Under the pieces are notes generated by a model. It saw nothing but the letters and a program-made list of their open reading frames with translations. It was not told where the DNA came from and ran no database searches. This document shows, in pieces, positions 1-22,698 of a stretch of DNA of 64,000 nt. Each line of letters opens with the position of its first letter. Positions within the stretch are counted from its first letter, which is position 1. The stretch covers positions 35,126-99,125 of the forward strand of contig SSNU01000372.1 of assembly GCA_012064415.1 (NCBI GenBank), in the 5' to 3' direction. This stretch comes from Gyrodactylus bullatarudis (lineage: Eukaryota > Platyhelminthes > Monogenea > Gyrodactylidea > Gyrodactylidae). Made by a program: the position numbers and the translations under genes.

Positions 1-2536
1 GAGCATACCCTCTCTACACCCCCTTGTTATTTGATTAAGGTTGTGAGTCTGCTCATTTTTTTATCTCTCTTCAAATGTAATATCTGTATTCACACCCAAA
101 TGCATTTTTATAACTTTTCAATTCAGAGGATGGGGTCACCCCACTCTGAAGAACTCAGTCCAGCTAAACACAAGGTTTTGTACCCCCTTTGCTTTAGTTG
201 CTTTGAGGAAATGCATGAAATATAAATTTGACCCACATTGAATTTTTATTTTATTTTTCAAATTGAAATGAATTTAGTTCATTACAATTATTTCGTTTTA
301 GATGCTTATCTAGTTACAGTTTACAAATGGATCCACCGCGACTAGTAAGAAAGAAACTCTCAGAGCTTTTAGAGATATACATCTATGGTAGACATATACG
401 CGCGATGGGCTAATTCATTACTTTTCTGTTGTTTTTTAAATCAAGCAAACTGACTTAACGACAACTAGCCAAGGCCTGTAATAATCGAACCCTATTTTAA
501 CTTTGGCAATCAAATGAAAAAAATTTTTTTATCATGATAATTAAAAATAACCTGATCAATATGAATGTAAATCGGATAATAACAAAAATATTAATTCATC
601 ACGTATTCACTATTTTGATCGTGAAAATTTTCACCAACACAAATGCCAAACCGTTTACGTCAAAACAGACAGAAGTGTCGATTGTTTTTTTTGAATAATT
701 TCAAACACAAAAAGAGTTTCAACTAGTCTTATCAGTTTAATTTAATTTAAAATATCCAAGACTCTTTTTAGATCAATTATTGAGAAGAAAGATTAATGAT
801 CGATTTAGTGTGTGGAAAACATGGAACTACTTTCGGATCTTAAACCCCTTTAGTTTCTTCTTACTAAAAATATCTTGACAATCACACATTGGTTCATTTA
901 AATTGAAGAATCTTATCTGGATTCTTCCTATAGACATATAAACGTAAAATGGTCGGATTTATCACTCTTAATCTGAGAACTTCCTTTTGCTATTTAATGA
1001 CCAACATTTATGAAAAGTTTTAGGAAGTTGCACTACATAAAGTTTTCTTCATTCTCTGCTTCTGCAAGTTTTGTATTTCTATAATTACACATATCTCTTT
1101 TGCTTGCTCCTTTAATTTTTCATCAACAATTTTAGTGTATATGCTACAACACTTGGAATTGAATCATACTACCTCACGGTAACAACTCGAGGAGAAGCGT
1201 ATTTTCTTCTCAACATAGCTCAACTTATTATTTTTTATATGCTCTACACACTGTACACAAGGAGTATTATTTTTTCATAATTATGATTGTATTCTCAATG
1301 AAAAAGATGGAAAATCGATTTACTATGAAAGAAAGACTATAGTCTCTCTTGATGTGACTTTGTATTTACATTTTATATCTTTTCAAACTCTATTATTACG
1401 ATTGGAAATATTCATGTAAATTCTCTGAGTCCCCATTAACTTTAACTGAGAAAAATTAATTACAGTTGTCTTTTGGGTTTGGTTTTTTTTCCTAATGGTG
1501 ACGAGATGATCCGAATTCTTGATGTGAAGACCTCAAAATTTTGAATCTCAATTATTTTTTGAATTTCATTATAAAACTATCCCATGAGTTGTTGGAAAAA
1601 TTTCTTGAAAAAAATCAATCTGGCGATTTTTTTTTGAATTTCGAAAATGCACCTAAATTTCCACATTTTTGACAATTTATTGCTTCAATTTTTGAGATCG
1701 AAAGTTAAAAATTATTACCAACAACCACTCCAAAATTATTGAGGATTTTTTTAAACAGTGAATCCTAATCTTCTATAGTTTTATTCATATTGCCTATTCT
1801 AACATGGATAGCGTTAGAATAGAATTGTCCTATTTATAGAAAGGAAAATTCTGATTGGCCAATGGAAATTTTAGTTCTTCTCTAGGGGAAATTAAATTTT
1901 TCCGCTGACCAATGAAATCCAATGTGTGTGAATTTTTCGCGCAAGTTTAAATGAAAACAGAGAATTAGAGCATGTCTAATGATTACATATCATAAATAAT
2001 ATTGCCATTGAAACCAGTTATTGATTCGTAATTGATATTTAGAAAAATAGGCTACTTGGATACCAGCATTGAAGATTATATTCTCTCACTCTACTCTATG
2101 TATGTAGATTTATAATAAAGTAATGACACACAAAAGACACTGTGTGGAGATACTACAGTAGTTGGTTAGAGAGATTCGAAATTTCTTCTCATTCTCCAAA
2201 ACAGCCCGCTTTATTAATAATTATTATTATGATTTAGCTACATATTTATATCTAAATTACACATTCATTCTCTAGCGTATGCTCATGTTTTTGTGTGCCT
2301 CATCAATGAAGATGCTCTGATGTAATCTCTGTCAACTTGTATTACTCTTCTTTTTCACATGTATTATTCTCATTATGAGTTCTTTGAGCATGGCAAAGAG
2401 ATTACTAAAAAGTCTTTTTTCTTTTTTTCCAAAGGAACGTAAAGACAACATCAACAAAAAATACTTTCGAAAGAGCATTCGTGAATATCGAAAATTAACC
2501 TGATATCCACTTTTTCTACTTTCAACCTCAAAAGTT

Positions 2537-2720
2537 TTGCTGATTTTAGACAATTGAAGCAATAAATTGTTGGTATTTGTGACCAACATTAGAAAAACAA
2601 TTCGAATTTGGTCATCAACAGAAATTAAGTCTTTTCAAGAAAAAAATCAAACTCCTTGGTGGTGATTTCACATGGTTCGATTCCTCACAATAATGACGTA
2701 TTTCGGTGACCAAATTTAGT
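2537..2720 (+). repeat. Dispersed repeat family A, copy 1
   Basis: This copy shares the family core, a degenerate form of 'GATCAACATTAGA' followed by an 'AATTCGAATTTGGCCAT' type stretch, with copies near 5000, 20900, 30900, 38700 and 54600. It then runs on into the 'AATAATGACGTATTTCGGTGA' type segment also visible near 21020. It is non-coding, and its boundaries are approximate because the copies are divergent. Confidence 0.5.
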
Positions 2721-4921
2721 TATTCAAGCACTGATCTTTCTATTTGAAATAATGCCAACTCTAGAATCACCAAGGGGTTTCACTCTGTAATGTTTTTTAT
2801 CAATTTGAAAGAAAAGTGGTCTAGTTACTAAACAATCTTATGGATCATTTACTCAGGAAAGAAGAGTAATATTAAACCTTATCGTTTCACTGAAGAAGGC
2901 ATTGACCGTAGAGACCGATGCTGTGAAGTCTCAGTTTTAGTAATCAAATCAATTGGAAAAATTCAAGTTACCATAGCCAATTGAAACCACTATAAGGGTT
3001 AAAGTTTTATGAATAGTCTTTGGAGTGAAGAAAACTTGAGATTATGCTAGTAATTCCAAAAAAAACTACAGAGAGAGATGAGAGGTTTGCACACACTTTT
3101 AAGTAGGAGCTCCAGAGTACACATATTAGCAATTCTTCTAGAGTACAACAACTGTATATTACAATAATAAAAACTCTTCTTTTTTGTGCTCCTTTGAGAA
3201 TACGCTGGAGATAGAATTTGTATGGGTATCTGTGATAAATTATTATTGTTATTACCTTTATCTGAGAAGCCCATTTGTTCTCAAAAAAATAGTTTCTCTC
3301 ACTTTAACCTACACAAACTGACTCATTCCTTTGTGCGAGATGTAATTACTATGCATTGAGTTTTATTTCTGAGCACAAAAACTGACAATTTCCCTACATT
3401 GTAAAAAAGAGTAGAAAGCAATAAATCCAATAGATCCTGAGAAATTTATATCTACCTATTGAAAGTTTAATGGAACATTTGATCTGAATAGTTTTTGGAT
3501 ACGTGTCTTGTCTGAAATTTTGATTTGAATGCAAAAAACGGTTCAAGTGTAATTTTAAGGTAATGATGTCAGAATAATAGAATGCAACACACCTACAAAT
3601 ATAATCTTATCAAACATGGTTGAATATAAATATTTTGGAAGAAGAAAATTTTGAGTCCAATGTTTCAAATCAGCGTTATGAACAAATGTTTACATTCCAA
3701 GTAATCATGTGGATATCTCATAAATATTCTCAGCTAAAATTTAAAATCCTATTAAACTATTCTTTCAAAAATCAATATCTTCTCCGGATAGTTAGTTAGA
3801 GAAAAAGTTATCTTTTGAATCCCATACGTTGTTGGAATAAAGAAAATTCAATCTGACAAAAATTAGGCTAATATTCACAGTTTGATTGCATTGATTGATT
3901 CCAAACATTTGATGGGATTGAACAAGGATCATCAAGAAGTTAGGAAAATATTATTTTGGAAAATAGAATAAGCAGAATTTATCAATGACCCAAAAATTAA
4001 GAGTTTCAAACACTTTTTTTCTTGTCAAGATGTTTTTATCGATTTCAGAGAATTAAAGCAATTTGAAAAAATAATAAATTTTTTCCTGACCTTCCGGTGA
4101 GATATATTGAGTTTACAGTTGGAACCGAAACTCAATGGCCACCCCAGTCCGAAGAAAAAAAAGGATATTGCGAATACATAGAAAAATTTACAAGGAATTC
4201 ATTGGGGCATTCAGTTTCCCGTTTTATCTCATGTTGTGGGTAATGTTAAGTATTTTAAACATTTTTCTACGAGAGACTTTATTGTTAGTTTAAGGGATTT
4301 CTTTCCAAATGATCTCATCTTTCCCAAAGGTCTAAAAAAGTAAAGTTTTTTTAACAAATCAGTAATCGATATTTTTGGAATATTTTCATTACTCAATGAG
4401 TTCAAAAGCCATTTCTAGCATAGCTACGGACATATTTATCTAAAGAAAGAGAAAAATGTGTAATAAGATACCCGTTATTTATAGATTAACAGCGCAATTA
4501 TACCAGGCCTACTGTAGAAGTAGAAGAATAAACCAAACTAAATTGCAGGTAGCTTCTTTCTTCACTGTAATAATAATTATTAATATTATGATGCAGAGAG
4601 AAAAACACAATTTGATAAACTCAGATCAAGTTGGAGTAGAAAGATAAAAAAAGAGTCAGGCATTTGCGTGTAAAATAATACTAATTTATACACCAGAGAA
4701 TGTGTACAAGAGAAACAAAGTTCTTCTTTCAGAGTACTGAAATTCTTGAGAGATATTTTCACTCATTTTCGATCAAGAGATATTGACTCTACTTTTTAAT
4801 GATAAATCATGTCTAAAGGATTGAGAAAAATATTTTCATTACGAAATACTGTATAAAAAAATATTGCAAAAATAGTTGAATAAAATTTTTTGTTTCTCCA
4901 ATGAATAATAAAGCTATAGTT

Positions 4922-5195
4922 GACATGAAGATGAGAATTTACTTTTTTAACAAAAATTTCCACTTTTTCAACTTTTTCACTTGTTGAAGCAGTTAAAAAC
5001 AGATATTTGAGATCATCATTAGACAAAGAATTCGAATTGGGCCGAAATTCGAAAAACGGCCCAATTTTGGTCAGATGAATTTTTTAAATTTCCACAACTT
5101 ATTGGCTCAATTTATGATGGAATTCGAAAAAAAAATTTTTTCCTGACTTTCCAGAGGAAAATATTGTAAAAAATGTAAATTCTCATTTTCATGTC
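4922..5195. repeat. Dispersed repeat family A, copy 2 (palindromic MITE-like)
   Basis: The left end at 4922-4942 reads GACATGAAGATGAGAATTTAC. The right end at 5175-5195 is its reverse complement with a single mismatch, so this copy is an approximately 274-bp element with 21-bp terminal inverted repeats. The interior carries the family core 'ATCATCATTAGACAAAGAAT' near 5010. It has no coding capacity. This is most likely a non-autonomous DNA transposon (MITE) or foldback element; the autonomous partner is not visible. Confidence 0.6.
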
Positions 5196-8100
5196 ATTTA
5201 GGTTCAGTATGATTGCAAAAGAGAAAAAAAATTTCATTATCTAATTTTAGACAGTTTTTCAAAAAATTAGAAAAATTATAATTATTGCTCTTATAGTTCT
5301 GATTAAATTTTGGGTTAAATATAGATCGCCGATTTCCCATAATAGTGTAGAATTTCGCTAAACTTCTTTGAATTCTTTCTTCAATTCTCTGAAATCGGTG
5401 AAGATTCTGAGCTCAAATCGGGGCATTAAATAGCTTAATTTTGAGGAAATTATCTTGTTCTGGTCAAATAGGAAATAACAAATCATAAAATCCATTATAG
5501 TGTGCATAGTAACTGTAGAATAATTGTATGTTTTGCTTGATTAATTGACTTCTAAAACTATACATTTGTGGTAGACTCAAGACGTTTGACATTTACTCCC
5601 TCAATGTTCTCCACTCCTGAGTAGTTACTAATTATTCTCAATTTTCAGCTAAAGAAAATTAACATTAATATATGAAAAGGTCCAGGGATATTTTATCTGA
5701 TATCAAGCACGTGGATTTATTCATTCATATCTGGGTAAATTATTCTGTTGTCACTTGAAACTAATAATGAGACCATTAAAAAACACCTACATATGAAGTT
5801 GGAAATCTATATTATTAGAAACTGATTATATATGTACTCATATGAAATTTAACGAATATGTTTTCAAGTTGTACAATGTACATGACAATTAATGAATATG
5901 CGCCAAGATTTTTCATTAAGTGAAATGAAAAAATTAAGTATTTTTTCGCGTGTCGAAAGAATATTTTGGTGAATTTCGTATAGTATATAAGAACATGAAA
6001 AATTTGATTTTTAGAAATGAGTTTCTCTCGGTTAAAACGTCAATTTTTGATCAAATTTGAATAACCTTAATGTTTTTCAACAATGAATTTAATAGGATTC
6101 TTGGAGGTTTATGAAATTTGTTACGTGAATTATAAAACCCAAAGTGATGATTGAAAAGAAAGAGTATTTTTACTTGTTTCCAAAATACTACTTCTATTTG
6201 TATCAACACACACTCATTAAAAGGAAAGCAGTACTATCCATCCCTGATTTATCTCCATGTGGTTAAACTCATTAAAATTAAAAAGGGACACCTTTTTTTA
6301 TTGCTCAAAATCTTTGTTCATTTACATTGTTAGGCCACAGGGAGTATGAATGGATTACATCTTGAAGTTTTATGATTTTACAAAGTCAAAACCACTCCCA
6401 TATATCTGTGTGTGTCTGTTCATCTGCGAAGGTAATAATTTTATTATTTTCTACATATCATAAGATGTAATCATTTAGAGTTGTTCAGTGTAAAAGTCGG
6501 AATAAAACTCTCCTCCTACAAATACTCGCTCACAGCTGAAAAATGACCCAACGTACTTTTTCTCGTATGTATTTTGTCCAAGAAGGATTTTTTTACTCGG
6601 ACAATTGTGAGTTGAATCATAAAATTTCCAAAAACATTAACTAAACATGTGAGCCGGGATTTGTGAGGGAAGAATATAAACTCATAAAAGAACTTGTGAG
6701 CATGTTCAGACTTGGTAATTCAATCTTTATGTAAAATGAACCATTTTTCAATGTTCCCTTCAGCTTTTGAGAAATTTATCACTTTTCAGAATACGAAAAA
6801 TCCTAGAAAAGATAAATAAACTTTTGGAAGGAAACCTGATACCTGGTGTCTTTTATTTATCCTAAAAATATTACTCAGAAATTCCTATCTGATCTAATTC
6901 GAAGACTTGTTTTTCACTAGTTCTCCTAATCTAAATTTGACATTCTTAGAAGAAATAAAATTTGATTGAGATTAGAATATAATTATACTGATTTTCTCGG
7001 ATCGCTCCAAAAATAAAGAGGATGATAGAAATGAGAAATCGAAACATTTGAATGAATTTACCGATATTTACTAATTTCTATAGACAGGGGTGGTCAATGA
7101 GTTTCACAACAGACTCTATTATAGAATTAGTTGAAATTTGGACACTATTATAAAGTAAGCCAAATTAATTCTGTATTACCATCAAAAGTTATCGGTTAAT
7201 TTGATATGCCAGGATTCTTGAACATTCACTAAAGTTAAGATAACGAAACTTGACTAGAGTGTACATAAATCAATTTATATTTACCACTCATGATCCTTTA
7301 TTATCTGAGTACAATTGGTATTTATTATTTTATAAACTGGACTATTTTTAGTAACAGGTTAATTAATTAATTCATTCGTGTACAAGTTTTTTTTCTTTAT
7401 TTGGAATGCACATGTAGAAAAAGAAAGTGAGTTGAAAGTTCTATCCAACTGTAGGACTAGAAATACACGAGAGATAAATGGAGAATCCCCTCTTGTCTTC
7501 AAAGTATTCACCGCACAAACATGGACATGTCATGGTTCTTTCTCTTGCTGTCATTGATGTTTGAAGTTTTTTTTGAATAAATTTGCCTCAATTATTTACG
7601 GAGAAGAAAAAGAATCCTCGGTCAGAGAAGAGGAGATGATCTATGGAGTTTCTCTGTCAAATAATAAAAATTTCCCTCAGTCCAAAGAGAATTTCCTGTA
7701 GTAATTTATCTTTTGAGATTTATCATGTCCCAAGGTTCACGTGGTGATTTTCAAACTCGACATGAACTTAGTTTATCATAAAAATCAGCTTTTCTCAATA
7801 AATAAAGATGAGTTAATAAGATCAAACTAATTCTAGACCCATATATAGTGATACAGCATAAAGTGATATACATTAATTTTTTGTTCAAGTTGTGAACTTT
7901 TTCAATCAAACTGGTATAATATTAAGATCGGTAGTCCTCTTCAAAGGCAAAAGTAAAAAATTGAATAATCAACACGGATCTAATTTTGAACCGAATAGTT
8001 CTTCAGAGAGTTGTTTGACATAGATTGACTATAACGTCGTTCCCTTGCTACCTGACTATGTTTTCTTCTGGCTAGTGTTGGTCTATTTTCATAGAGTTAA

Positions 8101-8211
8101 ATTTCAAAGGAGAAAATTATAGTGATACAAAATTGAAGGTTGTATCCAAGACCAATATAAACTGAACCATCTAATCTCATCTACTGCTTCAAAGCCTTGT
8201 ATTAGACTAGG

Positions 8212-8373
8212 TTTATAGGCCGAACACAAAGAAGATTAGGAATTAGGATCAATGAGCATCTGAACAAGAACAGCTCATTAATCAGGGAGCACATTGATAG
8301 ATGCGGGTATGAGAGGCAGATGAATGGTAATTCAAGTGATAAACTTACGGAACTCAAAATTAGGGAAAATTAA
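8212..8373 (+). pseudogene. GIY-YIG-like fragment, probably a Penelope-like retroelement
   Basis: An open frame of about 53 codons reads FIGRTQRRLGIRINEHL, then SLIREHIDRCGY, and stops at 8371-8373. The 'YIG-R-T-x-R-x-L-x-x-R-x-x-E-H' pattern and the following 'L-x-x-H-x-x-x-C' fit the core of the GIY-YIG endonuclease carried at the C-terminus of Penelope-like elements. The GIY half upstream is not readable; stops lie directly before the fragment in all frames. It is an isolated relic with no reverse transcriptase beside it. The similarity was judged from pattern memory only. Confidence 0.5.
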
Positions 8374-10310
8374 TACATATTATATATTACATAATCTGTG
8401 TATCCAGAAGAATTAAACAGAAAATTTGGAGCTATCATGGCCCGATTGATTTTTTATTTTTCCCCAATTGGAATTTTCATTAATCATATTCATTCGATGA
8501 ATTTATTAAATATTGAAACAGAAATTCAGACTAACGAGACCTGGCTCAATTTACCTATCTCTCTAAATATAATTCTTTTGTTAAACTTAAATAAATAAGA
8601 GATTTAGAACCTAAGGAAAGAATTCGCTGATCAGTGGTTTTTTTCTTGTCAGATTTTAAATAGTATTTTAATTTTCTGACATTAGATAAATGTCACCCGA
8701 AGAAGATCCCCAGAGAGAATGGATAGCAGCTGGACGAAAAAAATTTTGATCTCTCTCAAGAATAGATAACACAATTGGTACTTCTTGTCAGGGGATAAAA
8801 TTATCAGCTGTAAACCCTCCAAAGTTTGGAGTCCAAACCATTCTATAGTGGGTATAATAAAACTTTCAACAGGAAACGTTAAACACATGTTTAAAAAACA
8901 AACTGTATAATAATTATTAAAGATAATTTATCCCACTTTGGAAAAAAAGATTCTCTCGGCCAGATAAAAAAATCAAAAGAAATACAGGAAATGTGAATAA
9001 ACTTTTATTTCCATTTCTATTGGAAAAAAAAACAACTAACCTATTGAAGAATTTTAACATGAGAGTTTGTTTGTTTATTCGGAGAAGAAGATGAAAAATA
9101 TCCTGTCATTTCAAGCAAGTAAAACGGTCATTACATTGGGTAGGCTTTAAAATAATTTTTCATTGAAACAAAAAAACATAGTACGCTGACACTTGAATGA
9201 AAATTTTATTCCATGCTATTGGGTGATGATGGTGTTAAATGAACGAAGAGAGCAAATTAATAAAATAAAAACTAAGTCAAATATAGAATTAGTATGACAA
9301 GTTTATTAGGTTCCTCCTCTTAGTGAGTGAGAGAGAAACGAGAAAAAAAGTAGCAATTTTGTAGTATTTTGTCCACTAAAGAGAAAAAATTCCTTTTCAT
9401 TTTTTTATGTGTTTATTGGTTCGTGTAAACAAATTTGCTAAGGATATATATTTCAAGAGATCATGATTGTTGCTAGCAGGAAATGTGAATGAATTTGCTT
9501 TAAAAGCATTAATGAGAGGGAGGCAGTGAATTCTAATTAACACTGAAAAATGAATACTTTTTTTATTTTTAAAGAGATGGCTGAAAGAATTGATTTTAAG
9601 AAAAAGAACGTTAATTCTTTTTTAAACGTTGAAATAATTTTATAGTAATGGGGAATATATAGTATTTTGCTTAGAGAAACTGTAAAGATTTTATGAAAAG
9701 TTCAAAAATCTTGAATCAAGATATGGCAAAATTAATCCCTTCAAGGGATTCCCTTGTAAACTTATTGAATAGGTAAGTTTCTATTCAATGTGAATTTTAT
9801 ATAAAAACAATGACGTGTCTACTTTTAAGTAAAAATGTTATTTGTATAGTTAAGTATTGTTCAATAAAATTTTTAGTAACTAATTTTCTGACTAATTGTA
9901 TGTAATGAACAAACTTCTTCCAGGCATAAATAATAACTAAAGTTTATTTTTTCATTGACTGCACAATTTTTCTGCTGCAGAATTTCTGTGAGGATGCATT
10001 AAATTTTTTTTTTTTGGAATAAAAATTTACATTTCTGAAAAATATACAAAAATAGTTCTTTAAGTTATTTATGGTTATTATCAGTTATTATGAGAAGATG
10101 TTCTTTTTAAAATAATCACATAAGATGTTTGTAGTTGAGATACATATCTATTTGGAATCTACAGGTAATCGGGAGAAAATTTATGGAGAAGTCCCGTTTT
10201 TTTCTAAGATTGTAGTGCTGAGGTCTATGATTTTCAGTCTTTTTATAGAAGATTATTGAAGTAGAAATTCTCCTTAGCAAAATTGGGAATAGGTTTGTTT
10301 CTAAATGGCA
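8374..10310. other. Non-coding stretch, no gene seen
   Basis: About 1.9 kb of AT-rich DNA between the GIY-YIG relic and a LINE fragment. No open frame with recognisable protein motifs, no exon chain with consistent phases and no structured RNA was found. Confidence 0.5.
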
Positions 10311-10690
10311 TTAATCGTGGCTAAGAGGGCCAAAAAATTTGCTAAAGAGATTGAACTGGATGCGTTCAAGGGCTTTAGATAAGGATTGGTTTACGTAAAT
10401 AATGAGGGCTAAACAGTAGTCTAGTTTAAATAAAATAAAGCTCTGGAACATTTTCAGTCTTAGTTCAGGGTTGAGCCTCAACCGTTGAGGACAAATTTTG
10501 TTATTAAATAGGTTTTGTACCATAGGCTTTTTAGAAAAGTGGTAATCTGATCCTTGGTTTGGAGTTTGTTATTGTACTGAATGCCTAAGTCTTGTATTTC
10601 ATTAATGATTACCGGTGAGAGAGATATATGTAGATTGGGTGAGGAGGGTCCGAGTAACAGAACTTTGGATTTCGATTGATTGATAGAATC
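10311..10690 (-). pseudogene. LINE (non-LTR retrotransposon) reverse transcriptase fragment
   Basis: Read on the minus strand, two overlapping frames give the C-terminal half of a non-LTR reverse transcriptase. The upstream frame (from about 10690) contains NQSKSKVLLLG and IQDLGIQYNNKL. This is the usual K-x-x-x-L-x-x-G ... x-x-L-G-I/V-x-x-D/N-x-x-L pattern. After a frameshift near 10500 the second frame continues with LNPELRLKMFQSFILFKLDYC and ALERIQFNLFSKF, the region after the palm domain. The catalytic F/YxDD segment is absent and stops interrupt the frame, so this is a dead 5'-truncated copy. It lies about 400 bp upstream of the SRPK start on the opposite strand and could lie within that promoter region. 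Confidence 0.6.
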
Positions 10691-11090
10691 TTATACTTTC
10701 AAAATTATCAGTATTTCATTTTTATTCGTGTGAATGTTGAAACTAAGTCGAAGTCAAAGCTGATTGTCAAATTTAAAATCTCAAAGTCAGACTTTGAAAG
10801 GCTTTTTCAAGATATCGTTTTCATATACGATTAGAAAAGAATTGAAAAGTAAGTACGGATAATGTTAGATTTTAGTATTATCCATAGAGGAGTTTGCAAT
10901 AGTGAAAATAAAATCATAAATATGTCAAGTCTCCTTTGCAATCCCGAAGAATTCATGACAAATTAAATTCAATTTGAAATTTTGCAATTCTATTTTACTT
11001 AAACAAAACAAATTCTATTCTTTCTTAGTGAAATTGCTGGCAATTGTTTGGAGCGTAGCTTGAACAGTGTGGCCAGATCTTGATATAACT

Positions 11091-19423
<8,333 letters not shown>

Positions 19424-22391
19424 ATGTCTTCTTTAAAATTTATTTTATCAGTGGAACAAAACTTTTACGAATTACGTCAAATGTGTTTATAAGAAAGGAA
19501 TTCTTTGATTATTATTCAATTGTTTTTTGCAAATACTGTGTACATTTCCATAAATTAATTTCATTAACTCAAGCTTCTTATTTTGCTAATCAGATTTCGC
19601 AGAAAAAACAAGCCAATCTCTCGTATAATTAACATCAGTTGTCTGACTTTTCGGCAAATTCAAGCTTGTGTTGTCTATTTTATAAAGATTTAAAAAAGAG
19701 AAAATTGTTTCAATTAATCAGAATATCTGGAAATTTTGAAGGGAATCGATGAAATCAAAGTTATTGCTCAAATAATAACAATCTTTGATTGAAACTCCCT
19801 CAGACACACCTTTTTTCTACAAGGTCTGTAATACATATTGAAAGAAATCTATTCATTAGCTGATTGATTACACAAAAAAAAATGTAAGAATATTCTTTTT
19901 TTTCACAGAGGCCCACTCTCGAAATCGTTTCTGTAAACGAAATGAAATAGAATTAACATGTAGTAGAGAGGGTCTCAGAAATAACTTACGATCATGATCT
20001 GAATAGCAGCCAAAAAAGAAACTACAATACAAATCGTATTAGAGATATTTCGATCGTTGAAAAGATGAAAGAAATATTCTCTTATTAATATTATTTCTTG
20101 ACAAATTACGAACTAATGTTATTTTTTCATACTGTTACTTCTATGATAAGTTTTAGTAAAAGAATTCAATTAATCATGAGAAATAATATAAAAACTTGCA
20201 TGTTTTGTATATTCATCAAACTGCAAATCTTAAATTTTTCTTCTTTTATGGAAATCTCTAAAAGTTATTTTATTCTTGGTTAATTTAAGTGAGCTTTGTA
20301 AAAGGCTTGCATAAATTATTTCTCTTAATTTGCAGAAACAATTCATTTTAATCAGAAAAGTTTATAACTTTGATAATAGATAATTTGTTTTTATATGCTC
20401 ACATTTTGGATGATTCAAGTCTTTGGAATCTAAGAATTCATCTTTTACATCTAAAAAACAATTAAAATCTCAACAAATAGTTTTACATGATTAAATTTCA
20501 ATCATTTTCTATGATATCATTTCCATTTTTAGGAGATTGAACAAGAATGAGGTCTCAAAACATTAACTCCTGCACTTGATTGCTTTAAATGACAGATTTT
20601 CTAGGTATTTAACTTCTATTTAGCTCACCAGAAATGGTTTTGTAATGGGAAAATATGAAACATTAATTTACTCAATAGAATAACACCATGAAAAACGATA
20701 CTTGAGTCATAGAAGAAGATTTCCTTTGAAAAACCTATATAATTTCTATAAATTAGAATCATTTGAAATTTATTTTACAGAATCAGGAATTTTCCGAAGC
20801 TTAAATTTCACCAATGTCATGAAGATGAGAGTATTTTTACAGAAAAAAACTCAATATTTTTCTCCGGATTTATGATTTCGATGATTTTAACCAATATTTC
20901 TGATCATCATCAGAGGAAGAATTAGAATTTGGTCATAGAGGTTGAGACAAACTCGCAGATTCCAAGAAAAAGTAAAACTCCGAGATTTTGGGCCATTTTC
21001 CATCGTGATAATCGATAATGACGAATTACGGTGAACTTTTCAGGCCCAATTCGAATCTTTTAATGCCAGATCTCAGTTAGTCTGAAATCAATGGAAATTT
21101 CAAGGTCAAACGTTTAAAAAGGAAAAATTAGGCGCATTGTTCTTAAACATTTGATATAATTCAGTCTCAAGGCAGACATGAGCGGGACCTATTTAGAAAA
21201 AAATTCACTGTCTTAGCGAGGCATTTAGTAAACACAACTGAAACAACATTTTCATCTAGCTCAAGCTTAAACAGTGGTCATACTTTGATGCAGAATGTGA
21301 AAATTAATTATTCGTTAGAAAATCGAAAATTGCTTAAAAGTGTAATCGAATCTGATCCAGTCGATGAAGCACATCGATTATTCCGAGTACACCATTAAGA
21401 ATATTTTTATTTCTCTTTTTATTCATTTTATTTCAAGCTAAACTCAAGCTAATCTCTATCAAATGAATTTTCGATATTGGAGATGTGCATTCTTCATAAT
21501 AACCCTGCCAGAGTTTATTTAGATACAGTCGTGTGTGTCTTTCAACTCAAAAGTGTATAAATTCTCGATATTATACTCTCCAGATAATAATATTCTAAAA
21601 TTAATACAGTATAAATAGATATACTGTAGATCATTTAACAAATTCTAGTGTATATAAAATATTTATAGATCAACAGAGTAGAACAGGTAGAACGAAGCTA
21701 TGAAATCAATAAAATTAAAGTAATTTTACATTTTCCATGAGTTAGTTAGTTAGAGGCTGGAGATTTTTCTTAATTCTGTTAATTTTTCAAAAGATAGAGT
21801 CCGGTGAATTTCTGGCCTAATCTATACAACATTTGGTGTATCAAATAACAAGATTTTTGTGCGAATCAAAATGAGCCATTCAGAATCGAGAAAATTGAGT
21901 GAAATTTTTTAATAACTTGTTATGTCCTTAAGATCTCTTATTTGATTTTGCATTCTCTCACTCATAAAAATAAGAGAAATTTTTAAAAATTCAGAACCAT
22001 TTACAATAAAATTTATTAAAACTTAAGTCAATAAGTATTTGTATCCTCAGCTATGGTTAGCCAAGGATAACGAAATCTCTAGATCTATATAAAATATACT
22101 GTTGAATTTCAAAAGGAACACACCTATCTGATACAAAGAAAATTTAGATCGTGGTGAAATCTTGAGAACATTACGTCTAAAGATCAGTGGGATGTGGAAC
22201 AGTTAATAAATTTTATTCACCTAAAAACATTAAAAATCAAACTTTAGATACTAAAAAATCATTTTTTAGAACATAGCACACTTGATATTTTTTTATTTAA
22301 AATTTATAAAAAATATAATTTCAAGGTTCTCTTTTAAAATAATATAAGTCTTGTTCATAAAATTTGCAAAAATGAAAATAACATTTTTGAG
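19424..22391. other. Non-coding stretch, no gene seen
   Basis: About 3 kb between the SRPK stop and a Penelope-like fragment. It contains one family A repeat copy (20816-21055). Otherwise nothing recognisable was found on either strand; the short frames show no motifs. Confidence 0.5.
20816..21055 (+). repeat. Dispersed repeat family A, copy 3
   Basis: The copy starts with GTCATGAAGATGAGAGTATT, followed by 'AATATTTTTCTCCGGATT' (the terminal segment shared with 38417-38970) and the core 'GATCATCATCAGAGGAAGAAT'. It ends with the 'AATGACGAATTACGGTGA' segment also visible near 2690. No coding capacity. Confidence 0.5.
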
Positions 22392-22698
22392 GGCTGTGGT
22401 ATTTATAGATTGAAGTGTAGCTGTGATAAAAGTTATATTGGTCAAACTGGCAGACAAGAACCAAAGAACATAAAAAAAGTATTTTAAGAAATGATAATAA
22501 ATCACATGTTTTTCAACATATTCTCAACAATAATGGGCATAAAATCAATTTTGAGGAGGTTAAAAACACTTTAGAAAGAGGTTAATTCATGAGGCTCTCG
22601 AAATTGGCAATAATGATACTATTAATGGAAGTGTTTGTGAAGTGAACATTGAGCAGTGTTGGATTCAGCTTTTTGGCAAAAGAAGGAAGTTAAATTAA
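22392..22698 (+). pseudogene. Penelope-like element GIY-YIG endonuclease fragment
   Basis: Successive frames encode GCGIYRLKCSCDKSYIGQTG, then RTKEHKKSIL, HVFQHILNNNGH and finally RLIHEALEIGNN with a stop at 22696-22698. The GIY ... YIGQTGR ... R-T-x-E-H ... H ... E order is the GIY-YIG nuclease that closes Penelope-like retroelements (PLEs). The 'C-x-C' just before YIGQTG is also typical of the PLE version. At least two frameshifts disrupt it (near 22455 and 22582). About 170 bp downstream, 'CACTGAAGAAGACGTGTGAAG' may be the PLE 3' tail. Only the C-terminal domain remains. Confidence 0.75.

Larger units (their letters stand above)
1..8211. other. Non-coding AT-rich stretch, no gene seen
   Basis: I see no exon chain or recognisable protein here. 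The short open frames lack family motifs and codon structure and often begin at non-ATG codons. The stretch contains at least two members of a dispersed non-coding repeat family (2537-2720 and 4922-5195, listed separately). A sequence at 2884-2930 resembles the CTGAAGAAG-type tail that follows Penelope-like debris elsewhere in the window; that resemblance is weak. Nothing else could be supported. Confidence 0.6.
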